A DNA stretch of 42,831 bases from Flavobacteriales bacterium (GCA_002401955.1 NVUQ01000089.1:1-42831), one strand, 5' to 3'. Shown: positions 26,230-34,604, counted from the stretch's first letter. Made by a program: numbers and translations. Notes: a model not told the origin generated them from the sequence alone.

Positions 26230-27093
26230 ATGGAAAAAGTATTCAACCCAGAGCACTACAAAAGTACAACAAGAGAACAATGGCAAACTGCAGCAGAAGC
26301 ATGGCACCGTTGGCACCCAACATTAAAAACCTGGTTAGGTCCGGCAACAGACTTAATGCTAGATATGGCAAAAGTGAAAGAAGGTTATCGCATTTTAGAT
26401 GTGGCAGCCGGAGCAGGTGAACAATCAATTACAGCAGCTGAAAAAGTTGGTCCTAGTGGTTATGTTTTGGCTACAGATTTAGCACCTAAAATTCTTGATT
26501 TCACATTGGAGCTTGCCAAAGAGCAAGGGATAAATAATATTGAAATAAAAGAAATGGATGGAGAGAATCTAACCGTTCCTGATAATTCGTTTGATACTGT
26601 GATATCTAGAGTAGGGTTAATCTTTTTTCCTGATCAACAAAAAGCATTAAAAGAAATGTTGAGGGTACTTAAGCCAGGAGGTTATGTGGCGGCTATTGTT
26701 TATTCTACCGTTGATAAAAATCAGTTCTTTTCAACTCCAGTTTCAGTGATTAGAAGACGTGCACAGCTACCTCCTCCTTTAGCCGGACAACCTGGTCCAT
26801 TCAGCTTAGGAAATGAAGGCGTATTAGATGATGCCTTTGCACAAGCTGGATTTACAAATGTGAAATCACAAGTAGTAAATGCCCCTGTCATTATGCCAAC
26901 TGCTAAAGATTGTGTTCAATTTGAGTATGAATCATTTGCAGCTTTACACCAAATGCTTGGAGGGTTATCAGATGATGAAAAAGCTGCTGCATGGGAAGAA
27001 ATCCAAACGGAATTAGAAAAATTTGAGTGTGAAAAAGGCTTTTCAGGGCCATGTGAGCTAGTAGTTGGAGTTGCACAGAAGCCATTAGAATAG
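26230..27093 (+). CDS. Class I SAM-dependent methyltransferase
   Basis: A 287-aa Rossmann-fold methyltransferase. SAM motif I is ILDVAAGAGEQS at about 55-66, the acidic residue after strand 2 is in LATDLAP, and VISRVGLIFFPDQQKAL then EMLRVLKPGGYVA give motifs II-III and post-motif sequence typical of the Methyltransf_11/25 group. The C-terminal 100 residues form a variable substrate-binding part with no clue to the acceptor. The gene follows the regulator by 124 nt and lies behind the direct-repeat operator, so it is the probable target of that regulator. It is inside the putative island, 136 nt before the large unknown gene. Confidence 0.88.
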   Translation: MEKVFNPEHYKSTTREQWQTAAEAWHRWHPTLKTWLGPATDLMLDMAKVKEGYRILDVAAGAGEQSITAAEKVGPSGYVLATDLAPKILDFTLELAKEQGINNIEIKEMDGENLTVPDNSFDTVISRVGLIFFPDQQKALKEMLRVLKPGGYVAAIVYSTVDKNQFFSTPVSVIRRRAQLPPPLAGQPGPFSLGNEGVLDDAFAQAGFTNVKSQVVNAPVIMPTAKDCVQFEYESFAALHQMLGGLSDDEKAAAWEEIQTELEKFECEKGFSGPCELVVGVAQKPLE

Positions 27094-27229
27094 TCACTAA
27101 TCTATTCTTTTATGTGTTTTCTACTTCTAGACCATGAACTTTAGAGCATATATTTTGAACTTTTAAGCAAACTACCTATCCAGATCATCGCGTTACTTTG
27201 TAATTAACATCGTTAAATAATTGAACAAA

Positions 27230-30200
27230 ATGCAAGAAGAAATTTTTAGATTTTCGATAATCCGCAACCCTCAGATTATTTCCAAAGAGAAAGTTAAAAC
27301 CTCTGTTATACATTTAATTGATCAGGAGGATGGAATTTACCCCCTATTTACAAAGCTGAAAGCTGTTGAAAAGATCCGTGAAAAAATCGTTAGTACCGCT
27401 AAAAACGGATTAAGAACAGGAGGACTCTTACAAAGAAAAACACTTGTAAATTCTACTATTGGTAAATTTAGTGAATGGTTGTCTACTCAAAAGAAGCTAA
27501 ATTCAAAAACCATCACTCAGGAAGCCGAACGTCTCTTTGGGTCTTTAAACAAGTTTGTAGCAAGTGAAAAATTCAAGCTAGAAAAGTTCAAAATCTCTGA
27601 TAGTATAATCGTTGTTTCGATTGTAAAGCCCGATCAGAATGGTTTAAGAAGTGAGTTAATGAGGGCACGAAGGATTGTATTTCTACTCGAATCCCTGGCT
27701 AAACCAGAGAATGCAAATTTGACTACCAAAGGTATTCGTGAGATTTTAAATGCAACTATTTTATTGCCAAATGATTTGTTCCCAATTCCAGATGAAAATG
27801 CTGAGTTAAGAGAAAAAAATATCAAAGCACATGATCAGCGCAAAGAAAAAATTCAGAACCGTATAGATAAAATTAATGTTTCATCTGAAAAATTGCGAGC
27901 TAACTCTGAAGCCATAGATGAATTAACAGAGCTTCACTCAAAACACCTCTTTGAGATAAATAATAAACCTCTGACAAATAGAAATGATGCCATCTCACTT
28001 ACTTTTTTACCTGCTAATAAGGTGAATAAATTAAGTGTTACTACGAAAAAGGCATTGAATAATTTATCGATACATGATACGATGGTGGATGTTCCTTTTG
28101 TTGTGGCAGCACTGGAGTCTGAAAATACCCGAATTTCCAAAAAGATTGATTTTAGTATCGGAGACAATGAGGCCTTTAACCCTGCTGATGTAGCCGTAAT
28201 TGTTGAGAAAACATGTGGTGCTTGTGAAATTGCGATTGTTGATGAGGTTAAAAAGCCAAACAACTTCACAGGACAGACTAAAGGTAAAGTCAATCAAATT
28301 GGTGCACAAGATTTGATGATGGTTCGTCAAAGCTTATTAATGTACGAACCAGGTGAGATTGCTCACATTGAAAATGTTCTCAAAGGAGAAAGTAAATCGA
28401 AAACACACAGGAAATTACACCGTATTGAAGAAACTGTTTTTGAAGAAACAGAGCAATCGGAAGAAGTTGAAAATGAGCTAGAAACTACCGATCGATTTGA
28501 ACTTCAGTCTGAAACGTCAAAGACAATTGCTCAGGACAAAAGTATTGAGGCTGGCGTAACAGTTACGGCAAAATATGGGCCCACAAAGATAGAAGCGTTT
28601 GGCAACTATGCGAGTAGTACAGCAACTGAAGAAAGTCGAAACAGTTCTTCTTCATATGCAAAAGATGTTGTTAGTAGATCGCTCAAAAACTTAAAAGAAA
28701 GGGTATTAAAACGAAGATCAAAAACCCAGATCAATGAAGTAGAAATAATTAATAAACACAAAATTGATAATACAAATGATAACGCAGAAAATATAGCTGG
28801 AATTTATCATTGGGTGAACAAATTATATGAAACACAAATTGTGGATTATGGAACACGAACCATGCTCGAATTTATGATCCCTGAACCTGCGGCATTTTAC
28901 CGATTCGCTTGTGATCAACAAGCAAATAATTTAACGTCCGTCAAAGAACCCAATCCTCCTGGCTTTTGTCAAGCGGGGAAGTTTTTCCCATTGAAGCCTA
29001 CAGATTTATCCGCTTCGAACTACATGTGTTTTGTTGGCAATTACAACATGGGCGATGCACAACCACCCCCTCCAAGTTATACGCAATTAACTGACGTCAT
29101 GCAGTATAAGTCAGAGGCTACTGCAGCTGGACCAATTCCGATTGGAGAAGAAAATACTGAATTTGAAATAACGGATGGATATCATCCAATTATGGTAGGA
29201 TACAAAATTACAGGAGGTAATGTAAATAGTATTTTAACCGAAGAACATGACGAAATACTGATTCAAGTAACCATTGGAGGAACTAGAGTTTTTAGTTTGT
29301 TCAAGAGTGCAGTTGGACATGAAACAGCTTGGAGTAAAACAAAACAGCTGGTAGATTGGGACAATGAATTCTCAGCAGAAGAAAAGAATCATTTTCAAGG
29401 AAATAAGAAAGGAAAATTATCTGATACGATATTGGTAAATAGCGATGCCTTCTTTACCCAGAACACCAGTAGCATTCCTATTTCAATAACAGGACATTCT
29501 ACACTCCCGTTGAGCATGTCGATCCATTATACTGTATTATGTAAACGCTCTTCAGTCTTATATCAGCAATGGCAAATGGAAACATTTAACGCAATAATGA
29601 GCGCATACGAAAGGTTGAAATTTGAATACGATGAATCATTAGAAAATCAGCAATATCAAGCCGGGGGATACATTCAAGGAGAAAACCCATTGATCAATCG
29701 GGAAGTGGAGAAAACCGAACTGAAAAAACACGCCATTTCCATTTTAACCGGACAGCAATACGAAGGCTTCAATGCAATGGGAAAAGATCACAGACAAGGG
29801 CTTGGATATCCCGAGATGGACTTAGAGGATGCATCAAAAGAAGGTGAATTTGTCCAGTTTTTTGAACAAGCACTTGAGTGGAGACACGCCACGTATTTGT
29901 TTTACGACTACTTCTGGGGGAGAAAAGAAAACTGGATAGACACCATGAAGACCAAAGATGTAGATCCTCTTTTTGAAAAGTTTTTAAAAGCTGGTTATGC
30001 ACGGGTGTGGATTCCAATTCGACCTAGTTTCGAGCCCATGATGTTAAATTACATTAAGTGTGGAGGAGAACCTTGGTCGGAGAAAGACGCCCCACAGGTT
30101 AGCGAGAATGAAGTCGGAGACGACAACGAGCAATCTCCTTCAATTTCTATGATTGAAGAAATGAAGGAACAACTGGATAACGACTTTGTTCAACGACCAG

Positions 30201-30472
30201 GAACAATAAGTGTAACTGAAGACAGCAATATACTAATAGGTACTGGCACTGATTTTTCTAAAGATGATGTAGACAGAGAGATTCTTATTCACCTGGAATC
30301 GTACAGAATTGCTGAGTTCGTATCGGCCACTGAAATTGCTTTAAGAGAACCCTATTTAGGAGAGGATGATACAAACATTGGAGTTATAATGGGTATTAAA
30401 TACGTGGGAGAACCTTGGGTGGTTGAGGTTCCAACTAGTTTGGTTTATTTACAAGAAGACGGAACACTTTAA
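27230..30472 (+). CDS. Large unknown protein with phage-tail-like C-terminal module
   Basis: About 1080 aa, start ATG at 27230 (a TTG three codons upstream is open). No signal peptide or clear membrane segment. Positions below count from the TTG. Residues 200-245 are charged and helical. A conserved-looking block starts at MMVRQSLLMYEPGEIAHIEN (366-385), then an extremely Glu/Thr-rich helix (400-520) and WVNKLYETQIVDYGTRTM with FMIPEPAAF (531-559). Another block (881-938) has WRHATYLFYDYFWG and FLKAGYARVWIPIRPSFE. The end (993-1060: GTISVTEDSN, LIGTGTDF, YRIAEFVSATEIALREPYLG) resembles small beta modules of phage tail proteins. I recall similar large proteins in other phyla but cannot name a family. 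The next gene follows after 12 nt. Contractile-injection cargo or structural roles are speculative. Confidence 0.75.
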   Translation: MQEEIFRFSIIRNPQIISKEKVKTSVIHLIDQEDGIYPLFTKLKAVEKIREKIVSTAKNGLRTGGLLQRKTLVNSTIGKFSEWLSTQKKLNSKTITQEAERLFGSLNKFVASEKFKLEKFKISDSIIVVSIVKPDQNGLRSELMRARRIVFLLESLAKPENANLTTKGIREILNATILLPNDLFPIPDENAELREKNIKAHDQRKEKIQNRIDKINVSSEKLRANSEAIDELTELHSKHLFEINNKPLTNRNDAISLTFLPANKVNKLSVTTKKALNNLSIHDTMVDVPFVVAALESENTRISKKIDFSIGDNEAFNPADVAVIVEKTCGACEIAIVDEVKKPNNFTGQTKGKVNQIGAQDLMMVRQSLLMYEPGEIAHIENVLKGESKSKTHRKLHRIEETVFEETEQSEEVENELETTDRFELQSETSKTIAQDKSIEAGVTVTAKYGPTKIEAFGNYASSTATEESRNSSSSYAKDVVSRSLKNLKERVLKRRSKTQINEVEIINKHKIDNTNDNAENIAGIYHWVNKLYETQIVDYGTRTMLEFMIPEPAAFYRFACDQQANNLTSVKEPNPPGFCQAGKFFPLKPTDLSASNYMCFVGNYNMGDAQPPPPSYTQLTDVMQYKSEATAAGPIPIGEENTEFEITDGYHPIMVGYKITGGNVNSILTEEHDEILIQVTIGGTRVFSLFKSAVGHETAWSKTKQLVDWDNEFSAEEKNHFQGNKKGKLSDTILVNSDAFFTQNTSSIPISITGHSTLPLSMSIHYTVLCKRSSVLYQQWQMETFNAIMSAYERLKFEYDESLENQQYQAGGYIQGENPLINREVEKTELKKHAISILTGQQYEGFNAMGKDHRQGLGYPEMDLEDASKEGEFVQFFEQALEWRHATYLFYDYFWGRKENWIDTMKTKDVDPLFEKFLKAGYARVWIPIRPSFEPMMLNYIKCGGEPWSEKDAPQVSENEVGDDNEQSPSISMIEEMKEQLDNDFVQRPGTISVTEDSNILIGTGTDFSKDDVDREILIHLESYRIAEFVSATEIALREPYLGEDDTNIGVIMGIKYVGEPWVVEVPTSLVYLQEDGTL

Positions 30473-30484
30473 AAGAGCATAATT

Positions 30485-31534
30485 ATGTCATCTCCATTCA
30501 GTTACATAGACTTACAACAATCGGAAATCAGCAAGCTTCCAAAAAGCATACAAGATTCCCTTTATTATACATGTGCTTTGGCAGTGTTAATAGACGTGTC
30601 AATACTGGAGGCAAAAGACATTGGGGAAAATAAGATTTTTAAAACGGCTACCCAGCACAAATTTGAAGTGGTAGCCAAGCAAATAAATAAGCTCCAGAAA
30701 TCGTCATCGCTAACCGAAACACTTGTGCTCAGTATACTTGCAACAGCTGTAGCGATACCTTTATCCGCTTTAATTACTGAAATTGCAATTGTTGGAATTA
30801 GTGCTTTTCGGATAGCAAAAGGCAAAAAGAAATCATTTATAAAAGAATTTCATACTGAAAAATTAAAACGGCTAGGCAAACCAGTTCCCACTGCATTTGA
30901 AGTGGGGGAAGTTCCGCTTGAAAATTGGAAACGTAATGTACTCACAAAATTAAAAAAAGAGGGGCAAGATCGGAAGTCAGTGGAACGATTAAAAACAGCT
31001 GTTGACCCTACAATAGGAAGTGCTATTGATTTTCTTTTAAAAGGCGATGCCTCAAAGAAAAATAAAAAAAGCAATAAGAAGGAGGTTATGTCCCCAGATG
31101 ATTTCTGGCAGTATCTTGAATCATTCTCCAACGCAATTCAGGATTCAATAACTCAATTCATTCAAAACTCTAAAGAGTTAAGGGAATTGGGGATTCCTTT
31201 GCTAGAGGAAGAGGTTCATTCAATAAAACAAAAGACTGAGCGCCCATTTCGGAACCTTAAATGGTTATCGGAAGAACTAGAGCCTCTGAAGAAAGGAGAA
31301 ATTAGTTTGTCATCTCCTGGACTTCGCAACAATCTTACGGCAATCGCCCAGAATAAGTTGTCATCGATATGGCTCTTGGAATTTATATCAATACACGCCC
31401 CCCTATATGGTGTGGTAAACGGAAAATACTACGCCAATACAGGATTATTGTCCAAACGACCATTTGTAGGAAAGAAAATCGGCAGACAGACGTTTCAATT
31501 TCCTTATAAAGTAAGAGGTTTTTTTTTCCAATAA
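30485..31534 (+). CDS. Unknown membrane protein, 5' part of a frameshifted gene
   Basis: A 349-aa reading frame that starts 12 nt after the large unknown gene and so is probably cotranscribed. Residues 1-70 are soluble, with one hydrophobic patch near 27-39. A long hydrophobic stretch at about 79-108 (VLSILATAVAIPLSALITEI and on) is one or two membrane segments and is followed by a basic KGKKK. Residues 115-340 are charged and helical, including a Lys-rich run near 190-200. The frame ends shortly after a run of nine T (31519-31527), and the -1 frame stays open for over 110 more codons. The real product is therefore probably a 463-aa protein interrupted here by mutation, slippage or sequencing error. 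Family not recognised. Confidence 0.6.
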   Translation: MSSPFSYIDLQQSEISKLPKSIQDSLYYTCALAVLIDVSILEAKDIGENKIFKTATQHKFEVVAKQINKLQKSSSLTETLVLSILATAVAIPLSALITEIAIVGISAFRIAKGKKKSFIKEFHTEKLKRLGKPVPTAFEVGEVPLENWKRNVLTKLKKEGQDRKSVERLKTAVDPTIGSAIDFLLKGDASKKNKKSNKKEVMSPDDFWQYLESFSNAIQDSITQFIQNSKELRELGIPLLEEEVHSIKQKTERPFRNLKWLSEELEPLKKGEISLSSPGLRNNLTAIAQNKLSSIWLLEFISIHAPLYGVVNGKYYANTGLLSKRPFVGKKIGRQTFQFPYKVRGFFFQ

Positions 31535-31875
31535 AGATAGATTGGATAGGTAATTTCGGTCAGAGTGAAGCCATCGGTATTGTTCGGCACACAAAACAGC
31601 CGGATAAATATGAGATCAGTTATGAGAATTTGGCAAAAAAGGAAGTGTCATTAGCTAAAGTTCAACGCGAAATCGTAGGTGCCCCTTACGCTCATACCCA
31701 GATTACATATAAAAGCCCTCCTCTAGAAGACGCTATTTCCGAGTACGCATATTTTCTCCTATTAAAGGATATAGTCAAGATTCAACATGAATTGAAGAGG
31801 GGTCCGTTTTCTGTAGGCTATGAAATAACTAGACAATTTCTTAATTTCATAAAAGAAGCACTATTCCTTAAATAA
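31525..31875 (+). pseudogene. Out-of-frame 3' part of the same unknown gene
   Basis: Reading in the -1 frame after the T9 run gives FPIKIDWIGNFGQSEAIGIV and continues without stop through ENLAKKEVSLAKVQREIVGA and YKSPPLEDAISEYAYFLLLK to a stop at 31875. The join reads RGFFFPIKIDW with no gap or loss. A TTG at 31630 would give an 81-aa product if translated alone, but there is no reason to think it is. One extra T, or a -1 ribosomal slip on the T run, would restore the full protein. Confidence 0.6.
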
Positions 31876-32308
31876 AAAACTCCTCAGGAAAACCGGAACT
31901 TCACGTACGTTAGATGTGAATAAGCAATGGTGACAATAAGTTAGATATACTTTTTATTGTTTCAAATAGGGCTTTTCAATTGACGCTAGCAAACGACATT
32001 TATTGAATTTACCGGTCTACAATTTAACTTCCCTACTCAATAACCATATCTGGATCGCTGCTTCTGAATCGTTTCGAGGTATAAATTCTTAACACGTCAA
32101 AGAAGAAAACTACCTACAACAATATTTAAGTAAAATGGGAGAAAGGCGTTAGAGTTATTATTAGAGTTAAGAAGATAATTTTCCTTCGCCCCAGACCTCT
32201 CTGAAAGAACATGCCCTATCTAAATCAAAAAAAGCCTCCTCAGAATGAGAAAGCTATTATATCTGTGTGAGATTCGGAAAAATCAAGATGCGGAAACCAT
32301 TTATTGGT
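31876..32308. other. 433-nt stretch without a gene at the island's right end
   Basis: Stops are frequent in all frames. A stop-bounded frame of about 40 codons after 31970 has no start. A TTCAC/GTGAA pair (31900-31904, 31916-31920) surrounds ACGTACG. No transposase remnant, tRNA or terminator with a T tract was recognised. The stretch may be decayed element DNA. Confidence 0.4.
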
Positions 32309-33364
32309 TTACCCCTTCTTCAAAATGGCATTCCAACCTTGAGCCGTTAATTCTTGCACTTGTTCACTTTTAGAAACAAACTGATAACTTTCTTTATCAG
32401 CAGTAATATGGCCTATAACAGCAACACGCTTTTGATCTTTAATTTTTTCGTAATCATCTAGGGAGATAGTAAACAACAACTCATAATCTTCACCACCATT
32501 TAAAGCACAAACAACAGGGTCTAATTTCATTTCTTCTGCAACATTTATAGTAGTAAAATCCAACGGAATTTTATCCTCATAAATGGTACATCCTACTTCC
32601 GATTGTTGGCAAATATGAATTAAATCTGAAGACAAACCATCAGAAACATCTATCATAGCAGTTGGTTTCACACCAATTTCTGCAAACATGTCAATCACAT
32701 CTTTTCTTGGCTCAGGTTTTAGTTGTCTTTCTAAAACATAATCGTAACCAGAAAAATCTGGCTGTACTTTTGGGTTTTCATTATAAATTTGCTTTTCTCT
32801 TTCTAGTAATTGAAGCCCCATAAAAGCACCACCTAAATCGCCCGAAACACAAATCAAATCATTCTCTTTAGCACCATCTCTATATACTAATTTATCTTTC
32901 TCTCCTTCACCTAAGGCAGTAATGCTAATAATTAAACCAGAAGTTGAAGAAGTTGTATCTCCTCCAACCAAATCAACACCATAAATATTACACGCCAATA
33001 AAATACCATCATACAACTCTTCCAATGCCTCAACCGACATTCTGTTAGAAACAGCTAATGAAACCGTAATTTGTTTAGGAATAGCATTCATTGCATAAAC
33101 ATCCGATAAATTAACGCTTACAGCCTTGTAACCTAAATGTTTCATTGGCATGTAAAGCATGTCAAAGTGAATACCCTCCACTAACAAATCAGTCGTTACA
33201 ACAGTTTGTTTGTTTGTGTATTCAATCACCGCAGCATCATCTCCAACCCCTTTTAAAGAGGACGAGTTTTGCAATTTTATATTTTGTGTTAAGTGTTTAA
33301 TCAGGCCAAACTCTCCCAATTCATCTAATTCACTTACCGGTTTTTCGTTTTTATCTTCTAACAT
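32309..33364 (-). CDS. thiL: Thiamine-monophosphate kinase
   Basis: Phosphorylates thiamine monophosphate to thiamine diphosphate in the last step of cofactor synthesis. At 351 aa it has normal size. Motifs of the AIR synthase/ThiL superfamily: GEFGLIKHL near the front, LKGVGDDAAVIEY, TDLLVEGIHFD, LSDVYAMNAIPKQ, VGGDTTSS, MIDVSDGLSSDL and NGGEDYELLFT. The last 28 codons are duplicated at 24734-24815, and the copy here may have come with the island. A TACCTTTG -7 box sits only 4 nt from the ATG, which suggests a leaderless mRNA. Confidence 0.95.
   Translation of the reverse strand: MLEDKNEKPVSELDELGEFGLIKHLTQNIKLQNSSSLKGVGDDAAVIEYTNKQTVVTTDLLVEGIHFDMLYMPMKHLGYKAVSVNLSDVYAMNAIPKQITVSLAVSNRMSVEALEELYDGILLACNIYGVDLVGGDTTSSTSGLIISITALGEGEKDKLVYRDGAKENDLICVSGDLGGAFMGLQLLEREKQIYNENPKVQPDFSGYDYVLERQLKPEPRKDVIDMFAEIGVKPTAMIDVSDGLSSDLIHICQQSEVGCTIYEDKIPLDFTTINVAEEMKLDPVVCALNGGEDYELLFTISLDDYEKIKDQKRVAVIGHITADKESYQFVSKSEQVQELTAQGWNAILKKG
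32315..32393. repeat. Right direct repeat (3' end of intact thiL)
   Basis: Partner of 24737-24815, same orientation, 75/79 identical. Differences fall at 24743, 24749, 24779 and 24781 (left coordinates), all transitions. Similarity stops at 32393, where intact thiL continues. Confidence 0.85.
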
Positions 33365-33368
33365 ACTG

Positions 33369-33376
33369 CAAAGGTA
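33369..33376 (-). promoter_or_regulatory. -7 promoter box of thiL
   Basis: TACCTTTG on the minus strand, an exact TAnnTTTG match, ending 4 nt before the thiL ATG. Transcription would start at or very near the A of ATG. No -33 TTTG is visible at the proper distance. Confidence 0.5.
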
Positions 33377-33462
33377 TGAAAGTTCAGAAAGTTAAAAAGT
33401 TTGTAAAGTAAGAAAGTTAAAAGTTTCTTTTACTTTAGCCCTATCAAAACGTTATCAAGAAT

Positions 33463-33562
33463 ATGGAAAAATCTAAAAAAGCCTTTTAAATGGCTACTAT
33501 TTGTTTTTGGAACAGTCTTTCTTATCATTATTCTTCTGTCATTCACTTCTGCTCCTTTTTGG
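33463..33562 (+). other. Out-of-frame N-terminus of the SanA/YdcF-like gene
   Basis: The ATG at 33463 reads MEKSKKAF and stops. The gene's own frame is open through here and encodes NLKKPFKWLLFVFGTVFLII followed by ILLSFTSAPFW, exactly the membrane anchor expected, but contains no ATG, GTG or TTG. Removing one A from the A5 run at 33467-33471 would join the ATG to the frame as MENLKKPFKWLL. Confidence 0.6.
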
Positions 33563-34162
33563 ATGTACTATGATTTAAGTGTTTCTGAGTATAAACTAGA
33601 AACAGAACCTCAATACATTGTTATTATGAGCGGTAACGGTATTCCAAGCGAATCGGGTTTAATGCGAACTTATTACGGAGCTGAAATTGGAAAAAAATAT
33701 ACCAATGCTAACATTATTGTTACCATGCCTGGCGACACAACAGATAGCACTTCTGCTTGTTATTTGATGAAAAAAGAACTCATTACCCGAGGAATAAATT
33801 CAAATAGAGTTTCTTTTGAAAACAAGGGTACAAACACCCGTTCTCAAGCATTAGAAGTAAAAAAAATGATAAAAGGGAACCCTTCTATAATTATTATTAC
33901 ATCGCCTGAACACATTTACCGCTCCTTAGAAACTTTTCATAAAATAGGGCTGACCAACTCAACAGGAAATGCTGCTTTCGAACAACCCGTAGAGGCTTCT
34001 TTTTTGTTTGAAGATGATGAATTGGGTGGTAATACAATTGTTCCAAATATTGGAAAAAACACCCAAATTCGTTATCAATTCTGGTCACATCTAAAATATC
34101 AAATAATCGTTTATCGCGAATACACGGCTATTGCTTTTTACAAGCTAAAAGGCTGGATTTAG
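33563..34162 (+). CDS. SanA/YdcF-like DUF218 membrane protein
   Basis: The frame from the ATG at 33563 encodes 199 aa with the DUF218 (SanA/ElyC/YdcF) pattern: IVIMSGNGIPSESGLMRTYY, then IIVTMPGDTTDSTSACYLMK, then VSFENKGTNTRSQALEVKKM and IIIITSPEHIYRS. The family acts in envelope processes, e.g. vancomycin-permeability (SanA) and lipid-carrier metabolism (ElyC). A membrane anchor normally precedes this domain and is present just upstream in the same frame, so the true start is probably at 33463 with a one-base disruption. The gene is divergent from thiL and ends about 40 nt before the suf promoter. Confidence 0.75.
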   Translation: MYYDLSVSEYKLETEPQYIVIMSGNGIPSESGLMRTYYGAEIGKKYTNANIIVTMPGDTTDSTSACYLMKKELITRGINSNRVSFENKGTNTRSQALEVKKMIKGNPSIIIITSPEHIYRSLETFHKIGLTNSTGNAAFEQPVEASFLFEDDELGGNTIVPNIGKNTQIRYQFWSHLKYQIIVYREYTAIAFYKLKGWI

Positions 34163-34200
34163 TAAATATTTCACATTAAGCCTCTTTATTCACAAAAAAC

Positions 34201-34231
34201 TTTGTGCAGTACCACATTTTAGGTATCTTTG
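34201..34231 (+). promoter_or_regulatory. Consensus promoter of the suf operon
   Basis: TTTG (34201-34204), 19 nt, TATCTTTG (34224-34231): a full match to the Bacteroidota sigma-A pattern. It lies 32 nt before the first gene of the cluster and is the best promoter in the window. Confidence 0.8.
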
Positions 34232-34263
34232 CCTTAGTTTAGAATGAATCTAAATAAGAGATT

Positions 34264-34590
34264 ATGATTACAGTTTCAGAAAATGCAAAAAACAAAGCTA
34301 TCTCACTAATGGCAGAAGATAACGCTCCGAAAGGAAGTTTTATTCGTGTTGGTGTTAAAGGTGGTGGTTGTTCAGGTTTAACTTATGACATGAGTTTTGA
34401 CCATATTATCAATGATGATGATAAAGAGTTTGAAGACAAAGGTGTGAAAATAGTATGTGATAAAAAGAGTATCCTTTATCTTGCCGGTACAGAATTAGAT
34501 TTTTCTGGCGGTTTAAATGGAAAAGGATTCGTTTTTATCAACCCAAATGCCAACAGAACATGTGGTTGCGGAGAAAGTTTTTCCTTGTAA
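34264..34590 (+). CDS. A-type iron-sulfur carrier (SufA/IscA-like)
   Basis: A 108-aa HesB/IscA-family protein that carries Fe-S clusters from the SUF scaffold to client proteins. The three cluster-binding Cys are present: Cys36 in VKGGGCSGLTYDM and Cys100/Cys102 in RTCGCGESF. Length and FVFINPNA are typical. It is the first gene behind the suf promoter. Whether it is SufA or an ErpA/IscA type cannot be told from sequence alone; the operon favours SufA. Confidence 0.92.
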   Translation: MITVSENAKNKAISLMAEDNAPKGSFIRVGVKGGGCSGLTYDMSFDHIINDDDKEFEDKGVKIVCDKKSILYLAGTELDFSGGLNGKGFVFINPNANRTCGCGESFSL

Positions 34591-34604
34591 CGATTTGATA
34601 TTTG

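Larger units (their letters stand above)
24734..32393. mobile_element. Putative island bounded by direct repeats of the thiL 3' end
   Basis: The two thiL-end copies are direct repeats bounding about 7.6 kb with a DUF4242/AraC regulator, a methyltransferase and two unknown genes. This is the pattern left when an element inserts into a gene's 3' end and brings a replacement end: thiL stays intact at one side and the displaced original end lies at the other. By that logic the ancestral order was cyclase gene facing thiL stop to stop. No integrase, transposase or tRNA is visible inside, so the mechanism is unproven and the element may have lost its mobility gene. Base composition in the two large genes looks somewhat richer in G+C to the eye, but I did not compute it across the region. 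Confidence 0.6.

Noticed and set aside
27934..28330. Minus-strand open frames of 119 and 88 codons inside the large unknown gene
   Set aside because: The plus-strand frame is continuous over more than 3 kb with conserved-looking blocks, so these are shadows.
31970..32093. A stop-bounded frame of about 40 codons in the gene-free stretch (contains NNHIWIAASESF)
   Set aside because: No start codon and too short to assign; kept only as possible decayed DNA.
24734..32393. An integrase, transposase or CRISPR array that would explain the island
   Set aside because: None of the reading frames between the repeats looks like a recombinase, and no regularly spaced short repeats were seen.
33386..33426. 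Direct repeats AGAAAGTTAAAAAGTTT / AGAAAGTTAAAAGTTT between thiL and the SanA-like gene
   Set aside because: Very low complexity A/T/G sequence with unequal lengths; a regulatory role cannot be supported.
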